From NCBI GenBank assembly GCA_039619475.1, contig CM077115.1:105994393-106058392 (forward strand): 64,000 nucleotides of DNA. The letters are read 5' to 3'. Positions 1-13,639 of the stretch are shown here, in pieces. The notes under the pieces are model-generated. The model ran no database searches. It saw nothing but the letters and a program-made list of their open reading frames with translations, and was not told the DNA's origin. Each line of letters starts with the position of its first letter. Positions within the stretch are counted from its first letter, which is position 1. Both the position numbers and the translations under genes were made by a program. This DNA is from Icerya purchasi. Taxonomy: Eukaryota; Arthropoda; Insecta; Hemiptera; Monophlebidae.

Positions 1-1240
1 AACGCTAGATGCTGTACACACAGTACCGTAAGTAGTCTAATCCGTTTAATTACACCGCTTAGTTTAATTAATCGTTCGATTTACTTATAGTAAAATACCG
101 GAGTTGCGCCGGAATAAAACACGAGGTTGTGCAAAAAAAAAACAAAAAAACAAAAAAACGAAAACGAAAATTATAGCAATAATAACTGAAAATATTGGGT
201 GAAATAATAATGTTTCGGCGGGTGAGCGAACGTACTACAAAATAGTATAATAGAGTGTTTTCTATGTGTATATTTATCACTTTATTTTTAAACACACCAT
301 GTTACGTATAACCAGACACACACTTCCTGAATCCGCAGAATTTATTTATTTACAATTTTCTTATACATAATATGTATTCAGTTTAGATAGTAGAACTAAA
401 TTCTCAAAATTATCAAGAAGTAAAAATTATTTTATTTATATCGTGGAAGAATTAATGTCTGCAAATTTTCAGTTTTAAAGTTAGCTATGAAGGTAACTGA
501 ATTAGATATATTTCATATCGCTGATAATTTATTTACAAAAATTGATGTGTCAGTGTCATTTAAATCTACGCTAAATTCTAAGTGACAATATATAAATATA
601 GTTTCAACTTTTTATTTATGTTAATTTCTTTCAAAGATTTCATTTAAGCTATTGAAATAATATATTGTTTTGTTTTTTTACCGACCTCTACAAAGAAAGA
701 GGTTATACACGTTCGTCGCTTATGTTCTTTTTTTCCTTTTTTTTTTTTTTTTTTTTTTTTGAAAGGTCTGTTCGCGCATAACTTATATGAACCGATTTTA
801 CTGATTCTTTGTCCATTAGAAAGTATACCATTCAGCGGTGGTGCCATGTGAATACTGATGAAAATTGGTGAACATAAATTGAGTATTCGTCAAAAAACGT
901 GAAAAAATGTGGTACCTTTGGATAATTTTGCTTTTTTTTATTATTTTTTATCAGCATAACGAAGACGATTGACTTGATATACAATCAATATGCCAAAATA
1001 CAATAGAAATGTAGCTTTGCATAAGGAAAGTGATTATATATTTTGATAAAACTTTAAAGTATAGACATTTGCGCATGCAATATGTATTAATATTTGGCAA
1101 TCTGTACGTATAGTTTATATTAATAATTTTGACTATTCATGCGGATAAAATTGGGCATAACGTATTATTGTCGTTTTATCTTCATTGCGATGTTGCCAGA
1201 TTTAACTACACAACATTAATCGACCAAATGTAAAATTACC
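1..1240. other. AT-rich non-coding stretch
   Basis: No supportable exon. Open frames here are short and low-complexity (poly-A and poly-T tracts such as the T-run near 730-760). The only structured part is a dispersed repeat at about 668-905, listed separately. It lies downstream of the last lola zinc-finger exon in the window, so it may be 3' flank or the intron leading to further terminal exons beyond the left edge. Confidence 0.6.
668..905 (-). repeat. Dispersed repeat (copy 1 of 3), minus orientation
   Basis: Read on the minus strand, this stretch matches two plus-strand segments at about 43434-43590 and 44558-44735. Shared landmarks, in order, are a TTTTCATC block, an AATGG...AATCAGTAAAATCGGT block, an A-rich run and a CGACGAACGT(G)TATAACCTC block followed by a GACTTCC-like end. 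Copies differ by many substitutions and by the length of the A run, so this is an old interspersed element of unknown class. The small open frame across it has no recognisable domain. Confidence 0.55.
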
Positions 1241-2147
1241 AAGTCTGCCCGGAAAGTATCCGGCACCTTTGTTTATAATTCGGAATTCGAACTCGTGGAG
1301 GACTTTGAATGAATTCATCTTCAAAGTACTTCCCTTGAGAGCCTAACCGCCAACAGTTCTACCAATTTAAGAAACACTCCTGGAACGTATGTTTCGGTAC
1401 TGCCGTGTCCAGTTCATTTGCCGCATTTTGTTTTCTCTTCTCCGCAGATCATCGAATCATCTTCCTGTTTAACGAAATTTTCAACTTAGACAAGAGCCAG
1501 AAGTCACAGGGAGTAGTGTCTGGAGTACGATGCCGTGTTTAATCAAATAACCTTGAACAAGGTGCGACGAATGAATCGGGACATCCAATCAGCGCTTTTC
1601 CAAAATTCTGGTCGTTTTCTTCCCGCAGCATCTCGTAATCGTTTCAAAACTGCAAGGTTTTCTTTATTGACAGTTTGACAACGTTTCAAAGCAAATTCAC
1701 TGTGCACGATACCCTCACAGTCCAAAAAATACAAAAAAATAAATAAATAAAAATAAAATAAAAACGGTCAACAGCCTACCAGAACGAGGATCAATTTCGA
1801 CCGGCTCCCGACCATTTTTAAATCGATTAGACCACTCTTTTATCTTAGCCATCGCGCTTGGTTTCCAAAAGTTTTTTTAATCGCTGCAATTATGTTTATC
1901 GTCACATGGCCAAGATTAAAATTTGTTACAAATTCTATTGTCGACGTGTTCCGTCATTTTTGTCAAATGAGAAATGCGACGCGTTCAACTTTAGACATAT
2001 ACACGTGTAAACATGAAATTGCTACTTAAAAACCGGTCTAATGAGTTTCGTGATGAAAAGGATAACAGGGAACCTTTCCACAACCAACGCCTTTTTAACG
2101 ACACTAGTTGTCGAGTTATAAACAAAAGCACTTTCCGGACAGACCTT
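1241..2147 (-). mobile_element. Decayed mariner-type (Tc1/mariner) DNA transposon
   Basis: The ends form terminal inverted repeats: the left begins AAGTCTGCCCGGAAAGT and the right, read in reverse complement, begins AAGGTCTGTCCGGAAAGT; both continue into TTTGTTTATAA. About 907 bp separate them, shorter than an intact 1.3-kb mariner. On the minus strand 1543-1734 encodes a mariner transposase segment (FLDCEGIVHSEF, QTVNKE, LKRLRDA, RKRPEFWKS), the region that normally precedes the HHDNAPAH catalytic block, which is missing here. N-terminal helix-turn-helix remnants lie at about 1780-2010 but are broken by stops and frameshifts. It cannot encode a working transposase. It is a dead insertion with no inferred host role. 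Confidence 0.8.
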
Positions 2148-2354
2148 CTACTACTGTTTTCCTTCCGACTTTATCGTAGAGACAACGGAAAAGTCATACA
2201 TTTTTTTAGCGGTTTCTTTTTATCTTATGACTCGTACCAGTGTGATGCTTAATCGGATGCATTTACAATCTTACGCATTAAGAAAATGTAATTAACGAAT
2301 GAACATGAAATAAAATTTCCATAATTTAAATGAAATGAAATTAAAACTCGTAAA

Positions 2355-2595
<241 letters not shown>

Positions 2596-5500
2596 GGGGG
2601 AAAAAACAAAAAAAAAAAACGAATTTTATGAATAAAATATAAATTTTTCTGCCGAATTATGCGTAAGAATAAAGGAACAAACTGTTTTCATCGTTAGAGG
2701 GGTCCACATGAAACGTTCAGTTCTTAGCAAGGGCGTCGCCAACCGATGAGCCCGCAGGAGAGGGATGGGGGGGGGAGATTAGAGGAAGAGGACATGAGTT
2801 ATAGGAAAAATAAAATTTGTAAAGGCTTAATATTTCATTAAACAAAAATAAAATCTTAATTAAAACATAATTTTCGTGGGTTTCTGGCAAATTGTTCTAC
2901 TACTTTATTATAAAAGTCTTCCAAATTGTCTATGATTACGCTCCTATGAATACTAAAATTTCGAGGCTCCATGGGGGGGGGCAATGGCCCCCCTGCCACC
3001 CCTGGCGACGCCCATGGTTCCCGATACGCTCTTGACCGATGGCGATAAATTATTATATTTTGACCGACTAATAGGATTATACAAAATATATACAAACGAC
3101 GCCTCAGTATTAAACTGTTTTTTGTAAATTCGATTTTGCTTTATATTTTTACTTCTCTTGCTGAATTCACTTTAGTAGGCAAACGACATTCTCAATTTCT
3201 TTAGTAAATAATAATTGTATTTTGAAAGTTGAGTTACCTTTAATAATTATCAATTTTATTTTATTTTCATTAATTTCTAATCCGCGCGTTTTCTTTCCCT
3301 CCAGTACTTGCAAATCTTATTCGAAGTTTTTAAATAACACCGTATTGTATCACAATCGGATCCTTGTGCAATTTTCTGGTGTTATTACTTTATATTTTTC
3401 TTTTCGGGCTTAACGGGAAATTTGGGTTTCCAAGTCTATGCAATAGAGCTTCTCCAGATTTCGTGTTATAGTAGATTTAGTAGTTCTCAACATATAATTA
3501 TCCGTATTCAATGAACGTATCACAGATCTACAAACGTATTCGAGCGTAAATAAATACAGGATTAAATTTTAAACAACGAAGCACGATATACGAATTTTTT
3601 CCCCCATTAAACGATAAAGAAATATTTTACTATTTTTTTGTCGGCTAAATTTTGTTTAGAAAATTAAAAATAAAAACGGGAAAAAAAAGCTATTTTATTA
3701 CTTAGAATTTTTTTAAAACGTTAATTAAAAGTTAATATTATAGGAACTATCATTTTCCACTAAATATTCGTATTATCGTTGCATAAATCTCGTAGTAGGT
3801 AAAGTTTGTTTTTAATCGCTAAATTATAGAATACGGCAAAAGTTCTTAAAGTAATAGCGGGAATTTTTCATTTACTTATTTTTTATTTTATTTTTATGTG
3901 AAGACTAATTTCAGTGTACTGCTGCGCTAAAAATTGCTTTAGCTCTAAAACGTTTGAAATTATTGTTGAAATCACTGTTGACGCTAGTTAGTTAATAAAT
4001 GTCTGAATTTTAAATTTTCATAACTAATCGCGCTGTTATTTCGCTAGAGCAAAACAATAGCCTTTTTCATTTCATAAAAACCAAAAAACAAACAAAAAAA
4101 AGTCATAATATCAGCTGTTTCTAGAAATCTGAGGTTTATGATGTTTAAAAAACGTTATAATACGCATATAGCTCGATTTGATATTTACGTTTTTTTCTTG
4201 ACACGATCGAGACAGTACAACATTTTTGATTTCGAGTTTTAATACGGGAGGGCAGCATACAGGATCGAATAAAAAGAACAAAACATGGGGGATAAGATCG
4301 TATAAGCATATAATCAGGCTTATAACGCGAAGGTGTTCTCATAGGGGGGGGGGGGTCTATCACGGTTCGGCGCAAGCGCGGTTTGCCGAAACGATATTTC
4401 GAATCATGTTTTGCCGCCGGCAACATAACACCAAAAGTTACGTTTCGTCGCTGGCGTTATAATAAAAAGGTGTTTGTTTTTAAAGTCGAGAGCGAAAATT
4501 TTCAGTTTTGCTAATGATTCGGTTTGTTTATTCGTATTGAATGAACTTACAAGGAATTAAGAGAAATTATAAGAACCAAGGCCGTGTCCACGGGTGGGGT
4601 AAACCCCTCCCATGAGAACTGAAATAATTATTGTAAATACCCATAATCGGGAAAAAATCAAAACTTTAAAATAAATATTGACGATTACCTTTAAAAGAAA
4701 AAAAAGAAAAATTAATATGCTCCATATTTTTAGGTATTTCATTAATCTCTTAAGGAAACATTTTTTATTACGATCATAATGAATAACATATGTAATTTTT
4801 ATTAATGTTTATACGGGTAATTCATTTTAATGAATATTATTAATAAATATATAAATTAAAATGATGGAAATTATTAATAGTATGAATATTAGTGAAAAAT
4901 GTATTATCTATAAAATAAATATGCGAAGAAAATTTTCACCCCCATCCCCGCTTCCTTCAAAATTCTGGGCGGTACGGACCGGATAAGAACATTTTATGAT
5001 AAAAGTCATTACTAAAAATGAAATTAGAATGGAAATACTTTTTTTTTGCGCTTTAAAATATTCACATTCTAATCAAACTTTTAATAATTACCATCATAAA
5101 ATGCTCTTATAATTTGTTTTAATTTTTTCCATAAGTGTTCATTCATCACTAATCGAATGAATAAATATGGAAGAATTAGTTTAATAACTAAATTGAAAAC
5201 TATTTTCCCCCTCCCGACACTTTAAGATTAACAAACAGCCGTTTATTACAACGTCGGTGGTGGTGAACCGTGGCTTTTGGTGCAATGTTGCTGGTGGCGA
5301 ATCCCATTTAAAAGATAGATTAATGAGATTAGAAATTGGATACAACGAATTTTGGTAAAAGAACTAAAGAAAAATACGGGTAAAACAGTACGACTGGAGC
5401 GCATTACTCAATAGACTGAAGATAAATAAGCAAATGCACGAAGAACTTCTACGGCCTAAGACAAAAACCTCTTTTCACTGATGTCACAATGATCTTTCCT

Positions 5501-8500
5501 GTGTATGATACAAGAATTTTGATTAAATGAAGTATTTTTAATTATACATTTTTCATTAAGAATTAAAACTCGGTTAATCGAAATTCTTTTTTCTTATTTA
5601 AATTTTACACATAAAATTATATATTTTTGCGTAAAAAAAAAACAACAACATCACAATTAATAATAAACATACATCACACATTAGATTAAAGTTTTTTAAA
5701 TGGAATAAACCGTTTTATAAATTCAATTAAATAAGTACCAAAATTGTAGAACAAATTTGTAACATACCACATATATATGTACATATGTGTTTGTGTGTGT
5801 GTATGTATGAAAACCGTATGCGATGAAAATTAATTAATCTCGTGCTTGCGTAAATAATTAAATATCAAAGTTTAGAATTTTTTTTTGCTCGTAAACTGCG
5901 GTATTATATAACGAAGTGAATTTTAAATTTACAGTTCATTTGATTAAACAAAAAATACAGTTAAAAGACAAAATTTTGTGTTCAATTATAGATGCACAAA
6001 TTTTTAATATTCATTTATAATTCGATGTGTTAGTGTGTGCACAGAACACTTAATGGCGAATACTATTCGTAATTTTCAATTAACAAAGAATAATCCTCGT
6101 GATGTCATTGAGAGAGAAATTTTGTCTTAGGCTGCAAGAAAACGATTTACAAATTGATACAAAAAAAAAGTTGAACTTGTCATTACGCGTACTGATAAAA
6201 TGTTTTTTTTTTTTTTTTGTTCGGAACCGCTGACTATATTAACACCGTTCGATAATAAAACATTTTCGTTCGGATAAACTTATTTTGCGGAAAATAAATA
6301 AGGACAAATAAAAATGTGAAAAGTTTTGAAGGCATACACTGTTATTACTTCCGGTTCACCATCCTTATAAAAAAAAAAATAGAACCGCACTATGATTAGG
6401 AACACACACACACACACACACATATTGTTAAGGATCGTGAAAAAGTTCAAAATTTTATAAGCTGAAAATGACGTAAATTATCGATTATATTAAAATTGTC
6501 ATATATAAAATAAAACACGTGAAATATCATTTACAATTTACTGTAAGAAACGTACACACACGGGCCTCAACTAGAACATAGCAAGGAAATTTATATATAA
6601 TATATAATATCTTCAAAATACAAAAGAAAAAAATTGTTCATGACTAAAAATTATTCTCTTCGTATATGAATTGATATAAATTATATTCTTCTCTTTAAAT
6701 TACATTAATAAAAGCAAAAAAAGCAACACACATTTATTTGTAAGTTCGAAAAATTAGATTAACGTAAAATATTACTACAAAGTTATTTTTTACTTTATTC
6801 TGTAAAAACACTCGATACTCTAAATTCGAATAATTGTCAAAGTTTCAGTAACAGCAAAATGCTAATAGCGCAGGATGATGCATTATCTTCAATGCTGCAT
6901 AGTTTTTACGTTAAAAGAAAAAGAGATCTACGCGTAGTAATTAAAAAAGAAAAAGGAAAAAATAAGAGAATATAATTGACAAAAATTACTGCATTAAAAA
7001 CTGAGAAGAAAAAAGAAAAAAAAAAAAAAAGGAAGAAAAATTAAAATAATCATGCAAAAAAAAAGCTACAGATAATCGACGTATAGGAAATTTGAAAATT
7101 TTGATCAGTATTCATATAGTAGGAATCAGATTCGTAAAAAACAATTAAGACTAGAAAAGCAATTATACTTATAACCTTACTACGAAAAGCATTCGCGCAT
7201 TAATTAAATAAAACGTAATAAACACTGTAATAAAATATTTTCAGAAGAAAATTAATTATTAGTAACCGTATTACAACAGATATGTATACGATGTTACTAT
7301 TATTTGATCGCGTTATAATTAGAACATAATTATACATGTTATCCCAGTTTTGATTCGTAACCGTGTGATAGCGCAGGCGCACGTTTTAAATCGAAAAAAA
7401 AACTGAAGTAAAAAGTCATAAAACTTTTTCGCGGGAAAAAGATCATCTAGTGTAAACGGGTGGAGGTGAGTTATAAAATTTAAATATGATAACGATAATG
7501 AAATTCTAACGATTTCATAACTATTAACAGAGAAGCTATAAACATCATCTTCATAATGTATACAGTAATAATTTTAATTCAACCGAACTATCGATCTACT
7601 TTTAAAATTTAAAATTTATAAAGAAAACGTAAGGCATCATGATGCGAATCTTATTTAAAAATTTTAAAATTCCGAAAATCAAACTATCTGATAAACTCAT
7701 TTTTAACCGTTTTTTTTTTTTTTTTTTTTATTTTTTATTATTATTATTATTTTTTTGTCGATGAAAAAAAGAACGATTTTTATGAACATTGTCTTGACTA
7801 AGCGTTAAAAAACTGTTATACGTACATAACTAAAGAATGACAATCCCTTTTAAATAGTTATACCTTATTATCAGCATTGCAACATTAAGTCCACGATTTA
7901 TTAGTACATTTTTATCGCGATCCGTATTTAATTAAAACTTTTTGAACAATTTATCCAATCTTATCTCAGTAGGTACGAAAACTTGCTCAGAATTTGAAAT
8001 AATAGAATGAGGAAACAGCTTTTCGAATTCATATACGCCACGTGAGTCGGCATTCATTATTTCCAAGTAGGTTTCGCAATAACAGAATCCGTTGCGAATA
8101 TTACAGGAACAAAAAAAGAGTTTAGGTAAGAACTGCGTCGAGCAAATTATGTTTAAATTTCATCGTTAAACTTTTGATACCATAACGGGGAGGGGGGGGG
8201 GGAAGTCTTTTTGCTTGTGATAAGGCTATACGAGTAGAGGAAACACAACTTTCACTAACACGAAATAAAACAACAACGGGGCAATGTACAGTTTTCAAAT
8301 CACATGCAGCTTCGCTGGTTGAAGAATATCGAAAACTAAAAAGAAGCTGTGATGCCTTTTAAAACTTCTAAAAGGAAATCAATCCTTTACAGAGCGAGAG
8401 GAAGGCCTCAGATTTGTAATAATTTGATAGCTGAAGTACTCAAACAAGCTGCATCAGCATTTTTTTTTTTTTTTTTTTTTTTTTGGTTGGCACTGAAAAT

Positions 8501-9897
8501 TCTGCTCGCGATTTCAGAGCATTCAATAATAATATACTGTACAAAAAACTATACACCAATAACAACTTGATGAGAGGCATTGTAGACGTGACGTTACAGA
8601 CTATAAGCAGGCTAGAGTATTAATATAATCATAAGTCATGCGAAAATGGCTAGCTTGTATACGGCATTTATGTTGTTTAAATTTTATAATCAGCAGAACT
8701 TTTGGTATCGATAGAAAAAAAAGTATATCAAAGAACTGATAATTGCACCGTTGACACATACATCGAAATTGGACTCGGTACTGAAATGTGCCCGGAACAG
8801 AAAGTGTAATAACAGAAATTGTAACTCTGGACAGTAAATAATGTGGAACAGTTTAACTTACCTCTGATACACATATTTCACGACTTGCGTTACCGTTATT
8901 TAACACACATCATCTCACTCTAATGCAAAGACAAACGGCTAAATACAATATACTGAAAGAACGGATAAACGGGTTTGTACATATATGAAAAAAACTTATT
9001 TTCAAAAAAAAGAAGAAACGAGGACAGAGATTATTAAAATTATAATAATCCTAATGATTATTAGTTTTTCTTAAACTTTGATATTTCATAAACTGGAAAA
9101 TTTAATTCCGAAATATGTATTTTCAATAAAAAAAAACTCTATTATTTTTACTTCTTCGTTACTGATTATACAAAAGTGTCAGAAAAATTAATTTTAATCT
9201 CATAATTTTAGGAAAAATCGCTAAGATTTTCATAAAAGCTCTATTACATTTCCAAAGTAAAAATATTCAATCGGCGGTGCCTTAAACAAAAATTTAGGTT
9301 TTGATTACTTTAGATTAATTGCGTTATAATTTATATAAATTGTAAATATATTATTCCCGAGGATTGATTTTATGAGAACATTAAGTTGAAAAAATTAAAT
9401 TCCAAAACTAACACACTCGCAAGTATAGACTAAAATGACAGTTTGATTAAATTCACAGAGATGTGGTGTTACACTTGCAAAAGAAATATAAAATACACGT
9501 AATTAAATAAAAAATATAAATCTAACTTTAGATAATACTTAATTTGACTATAATTAAAAAAATCAAATTACAATTTTATTAAATGTCAAATATTCTATAT
9601 ATGTAATATGAATAAAACGATCTAAAATGTTTTGATTATTTTACCGACATAATAATCACAAGTAAACTGACTGAGATAATAAAAAGTATCTATAATATCT
9701 CTTTTATTTTCGAAAAATACGACTAAATTATTAAAAAGTACTCGGCGCTAAGGGACCTTCGATATTTATATTTCGAAAATTATCGCATGGTAATTACAAA
9801 AAAAAAAAAAAACTATAATTCGTAAAATGAGTATCTTCGAATATATAACTAAAATATATGAAAATACATGTCTTGTGTGTCTACACATACGTAATCA
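2596..9897. other. Long stretch without supported genes
   Basis: AT-rich DNA with poly-A and poly-T runs, a short CA repeat near 6405-6424, and two C/G-rich patches (about 2690-2790 and 2965-3015) that look like repeat fragments. Segments near 4380-4460 (reverse complement) and 5245-5305 share a GTTGCxGGxGGC-type core and may be two copies of one old repeat. I see no zinc-finger codons, no acceptor-linked open frame and no conserved domain. It may be lola 3' flank or a further intron. Confidence 0.5.
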
Positions 9898-10136
9898 CTA
9901 CGAACTATCAAATAACGCATGATGCACATTGACATAGTGCGAACATAGATGAAATTTGTATTTAAATTTTCGACTGCATCTGTCGCAAGTAAATTGTGGT
10001 TCCTTGCCACATTCTTCGCGAATATGTCGTCTTAAATTGTGTTTATACTTATAAGTACGACCACAGCCATTCGTACATTTAAAGGGAGCACTAATTTCTT
10101 CCTGGCCGTAAAATATAGAATGTGTCAAGAACTCGA
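9898..10136 (-). CDS. lola: lola alternative terminal exon (C2HC + C2H2 finger pair)
   Basis: Terminal coding exon of 78 residues plus stop. The acceptor reads TTTTTCAG on the minus strand, so the exon starts at 10136 with TC completing a split codon, then GAG TTC TTG. Finger 1 has C-TNG-C, then GRTYKYKHNLRR, H, four residues and C (C2HC). After a GKEPQFT linker, finger 2 is CDRC...H-YVNV-H. Contact positions -1, 2, 3 and 6 are Y, F, H, S. Only seven residues follow the last zinc-binding His. It is the most divergent pair in finger 1 (LRRH where most have MMLH). It is the last lola exon seen toward the left edge. A TTTATT (AATAAA on minus) at 9703-9708 could be its poly(A) signal. Role by family: DNA-binding tail of a BTB transcription factor in axon guidance. 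Confidence 0.9.
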
Positions 10137-10901
10137 CTGAAAAATTAATAAATCAAAAACAAACGAAATAAAAATTACTAAATTAATTTTCGAAAATTAA
10201 TTATTAAAACGAGCAGGACAAATCTATTCTAAAACTACACTTCTCTTAACAACAATTCAAATTAAAAATTTTCACGGCAATCTAGATAAGCTGATACTAT
10301 CTACGAAAAACAAATGGAAAAAAAAAGAAAAAAAGAAAAAAAAAAGCATTTCATCATAACTGAAACAGGGTATTTAAAGATAGACAAGTAATGATCCTTA
10401 GAAATAACAAAACTATATTTTTACAATGTATACAGGTATTACAAATAAATTTCCTTACCTGTTCCAGCGGCTCTAAGTGTACACCATTATTACGGCATAC
10501 TTGCGTGCTTGTAAAAAGTTACCCAATGGAAAACCTATAACAATCTTATAAATGTTTTTAGAGAATCGGAAATACGCCAGTTGCATAAATAAAATTAATT
10601 TTAACTTAAAAATAAATATGTATACAGAAACTTTTTTTAAAATAAGCATGTATCAAATTATTTAAGTTTTAATATATTATACATTTATTGTACTTTCAAT
10701 TTTATATCCTGAGGATGTCCATTGATAGCTAAACAAGTAACGTAATTTCATAAAAACATGCGAACTTTATTTTATAACGTTAGAAAGTTAATATTTACTT
10801 GTGTGTATGTATGTATGTATAAAAAATATTTTATCTAGCTTTGACCGGATACAGTCGTAATTTAATAATCCGGTTATTTTTTGTTTTTTATCTTTTTTCA
10901 T

Positions 10902-10959
<58 letters not shown>

Positions 10960-11064
10960 TTAATATTCACAGTATAAGTTATAGAGAATATTTTCAGAAA
11001 TATTTAAAGTCGCAGTTATTCTAGATTTTAAAATGAAAAATATAAATAACCAACGTTTATTCCT
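10137..11064. other. Intronic sequence
   Basis: AT-rich, with a (CA)n(TA)n microsatellite at about 10902-10950. A good donor-like site (minus CAG|GTAAGG, exon side ending at 10459) preceded by TTAG outlines a possible 14-nt exon at 10459-10472. This is too short to support and is discussed as a finding. Confidence 0.5.
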
Positions 11065-12080
11065 TTTATAGAATTTTCCATCAGAACCAGTTTGGTTTCA
11101 AGAGAGTCCTATTTGCCGAGGTGCCCTCTACAAGCTGGATTCTGACATAAGTCTCAAAGGAAAGCTGATCACTCTGTAGTTGTCATTTCCTTTGACACCA
11201 GGAAGCTTTTGACGGCTGCAGATGATCTGAGATCATTGAAATTTTCAAAAATTTTCAAGTAAACCCCTATACCATTAATACAATCATCAATTACTTTGAA
11301 AATAGATATGCCGTCCTAGACATCAATGATTCCGTCGCCAGCAGGAGGTTAGAGTATGGGGGTTCCCCAAGGTTCTGTCCTCGGACCCATACTCTAGAAT
11401 ATTCCATATTCCAGAATATATTACCTTATGGATGAATTCATGTCCTTTTCAAACAAAAAATACAAACTAGTGACTTACGCTGACGACTTACGTATTTCGT
11501 TCGGTATCGACAGACACTATGACTTCAAACTAATTGAGGTTGTTTGTCAATACCTAGAACAAGTCGTTAACAATTTAGGTTTAACATTCTCTGTCGTCAA
11601 ATACAAATTTATAGTATTTGGTGATCAGAGAATTGTTCAAGAAATTAGATTTCTCAATCTCATCTCTAGGTAGCCCATTTCCCATACCAGACAATTAAAG
11701 TACCTTGGCATAATCACCGATTATCGGGTTACGATCTTTCTAGTCTGGGTCATTTCCCAAGTTTCAAAACTCCTACAGACTATATTAACGGCACACTCCG
11801 CAGCGGAGGTGAGACAGTTGTCGAACTGGAAGGAACATATACATGTTCTTCTCGAAAGTTTTTGACGGACCAAAATTAAAAAATCTAAACATTAATTTTT
11901 ACAATGCGCGGGTGCTCTCGGGACATGCAAAGTTTGGCTCCTACTTACATAGGTTCCGTCTTTCTGATGGCCCTAGGTGCACCATATGCACTTCTGATGT
12001 TAAAGATAACATTGAACATCTCTTTCACCGTTCCAGATTTCAGGATCTTACAAATACAACATTAATAGCTCTCAATCTCT
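11065..12080 (+). mobile_element. Broken non-LTR retrotransposon (R1/I/Jockey-like reverse transcriptase)
   Basis: Plus-strand remnant, antisense to lola. Near 11359-11388 the bases encode GVPQGSVLGP, a reverse transcriptase motif, and 11476-11487 encodes YADD, the catalytic motif, followed by DLRISFGID. At 11843-12082 a second frame reads GHAKFGSYLHRFRLSD, then C-T-I-C and H-L-F-H, matching the C-terminal cysteine-histidine segment common after RNase H in R1/I-type elements. Stops and frameshifts between these blocks, and the absence of the endonuclease and ORF1, show it is dead. It is 5'-truncated, as expected for target-primed insertion. Confidence 0.85.
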
Positions 12081-12931
12081 AATCATTATTAGAGAAAATT
12101 CTACAAATCTCCTGTTGTATATGGAATCTGCGGTGCACAGGAAGTTCATAAACGACAAGTAATACACTATTAACCCCCTAAATTTAAATTCAATCGTGAA
12201 ACCGCAAATTTAACATGATGTTTTTCTATCTTACGCACTGATAGCCAAAATGCATTAAATCCTTGCACACAATATTTTTAAGTTATTTTAAGTTTCATCT
12301 ATAAACACGCACACACACTTGGTAAGTAGAGGGACTACATGTTTCGCATCCTTTTACCGTCTTAGTTTAAGTACATTTTGCGAGGAAACTACCACACACA
12401 CGGTGTTCTATGTTTATTAAAACTTTATTTCAGCTAAACAACGCATATGTACTCACAACTGATTTGAGCACATTAATTCCATACACTTTCATACACACAT
12501 TTTTGTAAAATACACCATTTAAACAATAAAAAAAAAAAAAAAAAATTGTTCGAAGGTTTACTTCACTGCTTCCGTATCAGCTTCAAGAAATAATAATACA
12601 GCTTGAATTATTAACATCTCTACATGTTGCGTAACATAAAAATTTGAATTATTTATTATAATCGCAATTGTGTTATTTTTGACTTTATTAGCAAGTCTTT
12701 CAAATCTCTTACTCCTTATTCCAGGAAATAAGCAAAACAAATACTATTCAACACTTTTATGAAATGATACGATTTGTAATCAACCCTTCCGGAAAAAGTT
12801 ATTGAAATAATGGAAAAATAAGGAAAAACTATCCAGACTGTATCTTAAGTTTACGGATTAATCTGGAGCCAAAAAAAAAAAAAAAAAAACTTTTCTATGG
12901 CTAACGTAAAATTATTTAAAAAATAAATATA
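12081..12931. other. Intronic sequence without supported features
   Basis: AT-rich with poly-A runs near 12528-12545 and 12871-12889. No exon or repeat structure that I can support. Confidence 0.5.
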
Positions 12932-13639
12932 CAGTGAAAATCGGTTATAGCGGCATACCGGTTATAAAGACAAATATTGCTAGAACCGGCGGAATTCCAT
13001 AAAACTATACGTTAACCTTTACCGCTTATAACGGCAAATCGGTTATTACAAGCTACGCGGATAGGTAATTATCACTTATAACGACCAGGCGACATAAATT
13101 TAACTTCAAAAGGTTTTTACAAATAAATTTAACAGAAAATAAATAAATAAATAAATAAAAAAATAAAATTTGAACAAAATGGAACATTCTTTGTTACGCT
13201 TATGCTGTTAATTAACACATTAAACGATAACGAATGAAAACTATTAAAAAATATATCGGATATTATAATGAAAAATTGAAAATTACAGATTTCTTCAAAA
13301 ATGAGGAAAAAGTGAACAAGGCATAGTATTTTTTTCTCTTTTTCATACTTATTTTATATTAATTTGGGTTTTATTTTATGATTGTACTTTTATGTACGAA
13401 GAAAAATTTTGATGTTTGCGCTTTAGAATTTATTAAAAAATACATGTGTAACAATGGTTTTGAATAAACGACTATTTGTTTACTTGGTGAAAAAAGTTTC
13501 TGTAAAATATTTTACGAAAATTTTAATAACGGAGTAACTTTTCCGTAAAGTACTTTACTTGATTCGAATACAACGATATACCGGTTATAACGACCAAATT
13601 ATTCGTCCCCTTCAAAATTGTTATAGCTGATCCTCACCG
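12932..13639. mobile_element. pogo/Tigger-like MITE with TA target duplication
   Basis: The left end begins CAGTGAAAATCGGTTATAGC and the right end in reverse complement begins CGGTGAGGATCAGCTATAAC, each next to a TA dinucleotide. Internal copies of CGGTTATAA and CGACCA near both ends extend the inverted repeats. The interior (about 700 bp) has no transposase frame. TIRs starting CAGTGA plus a TATAACG core and a TA target are typical of non-autonomous pogo/Tigger-type elements. Confidence 0.65.
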
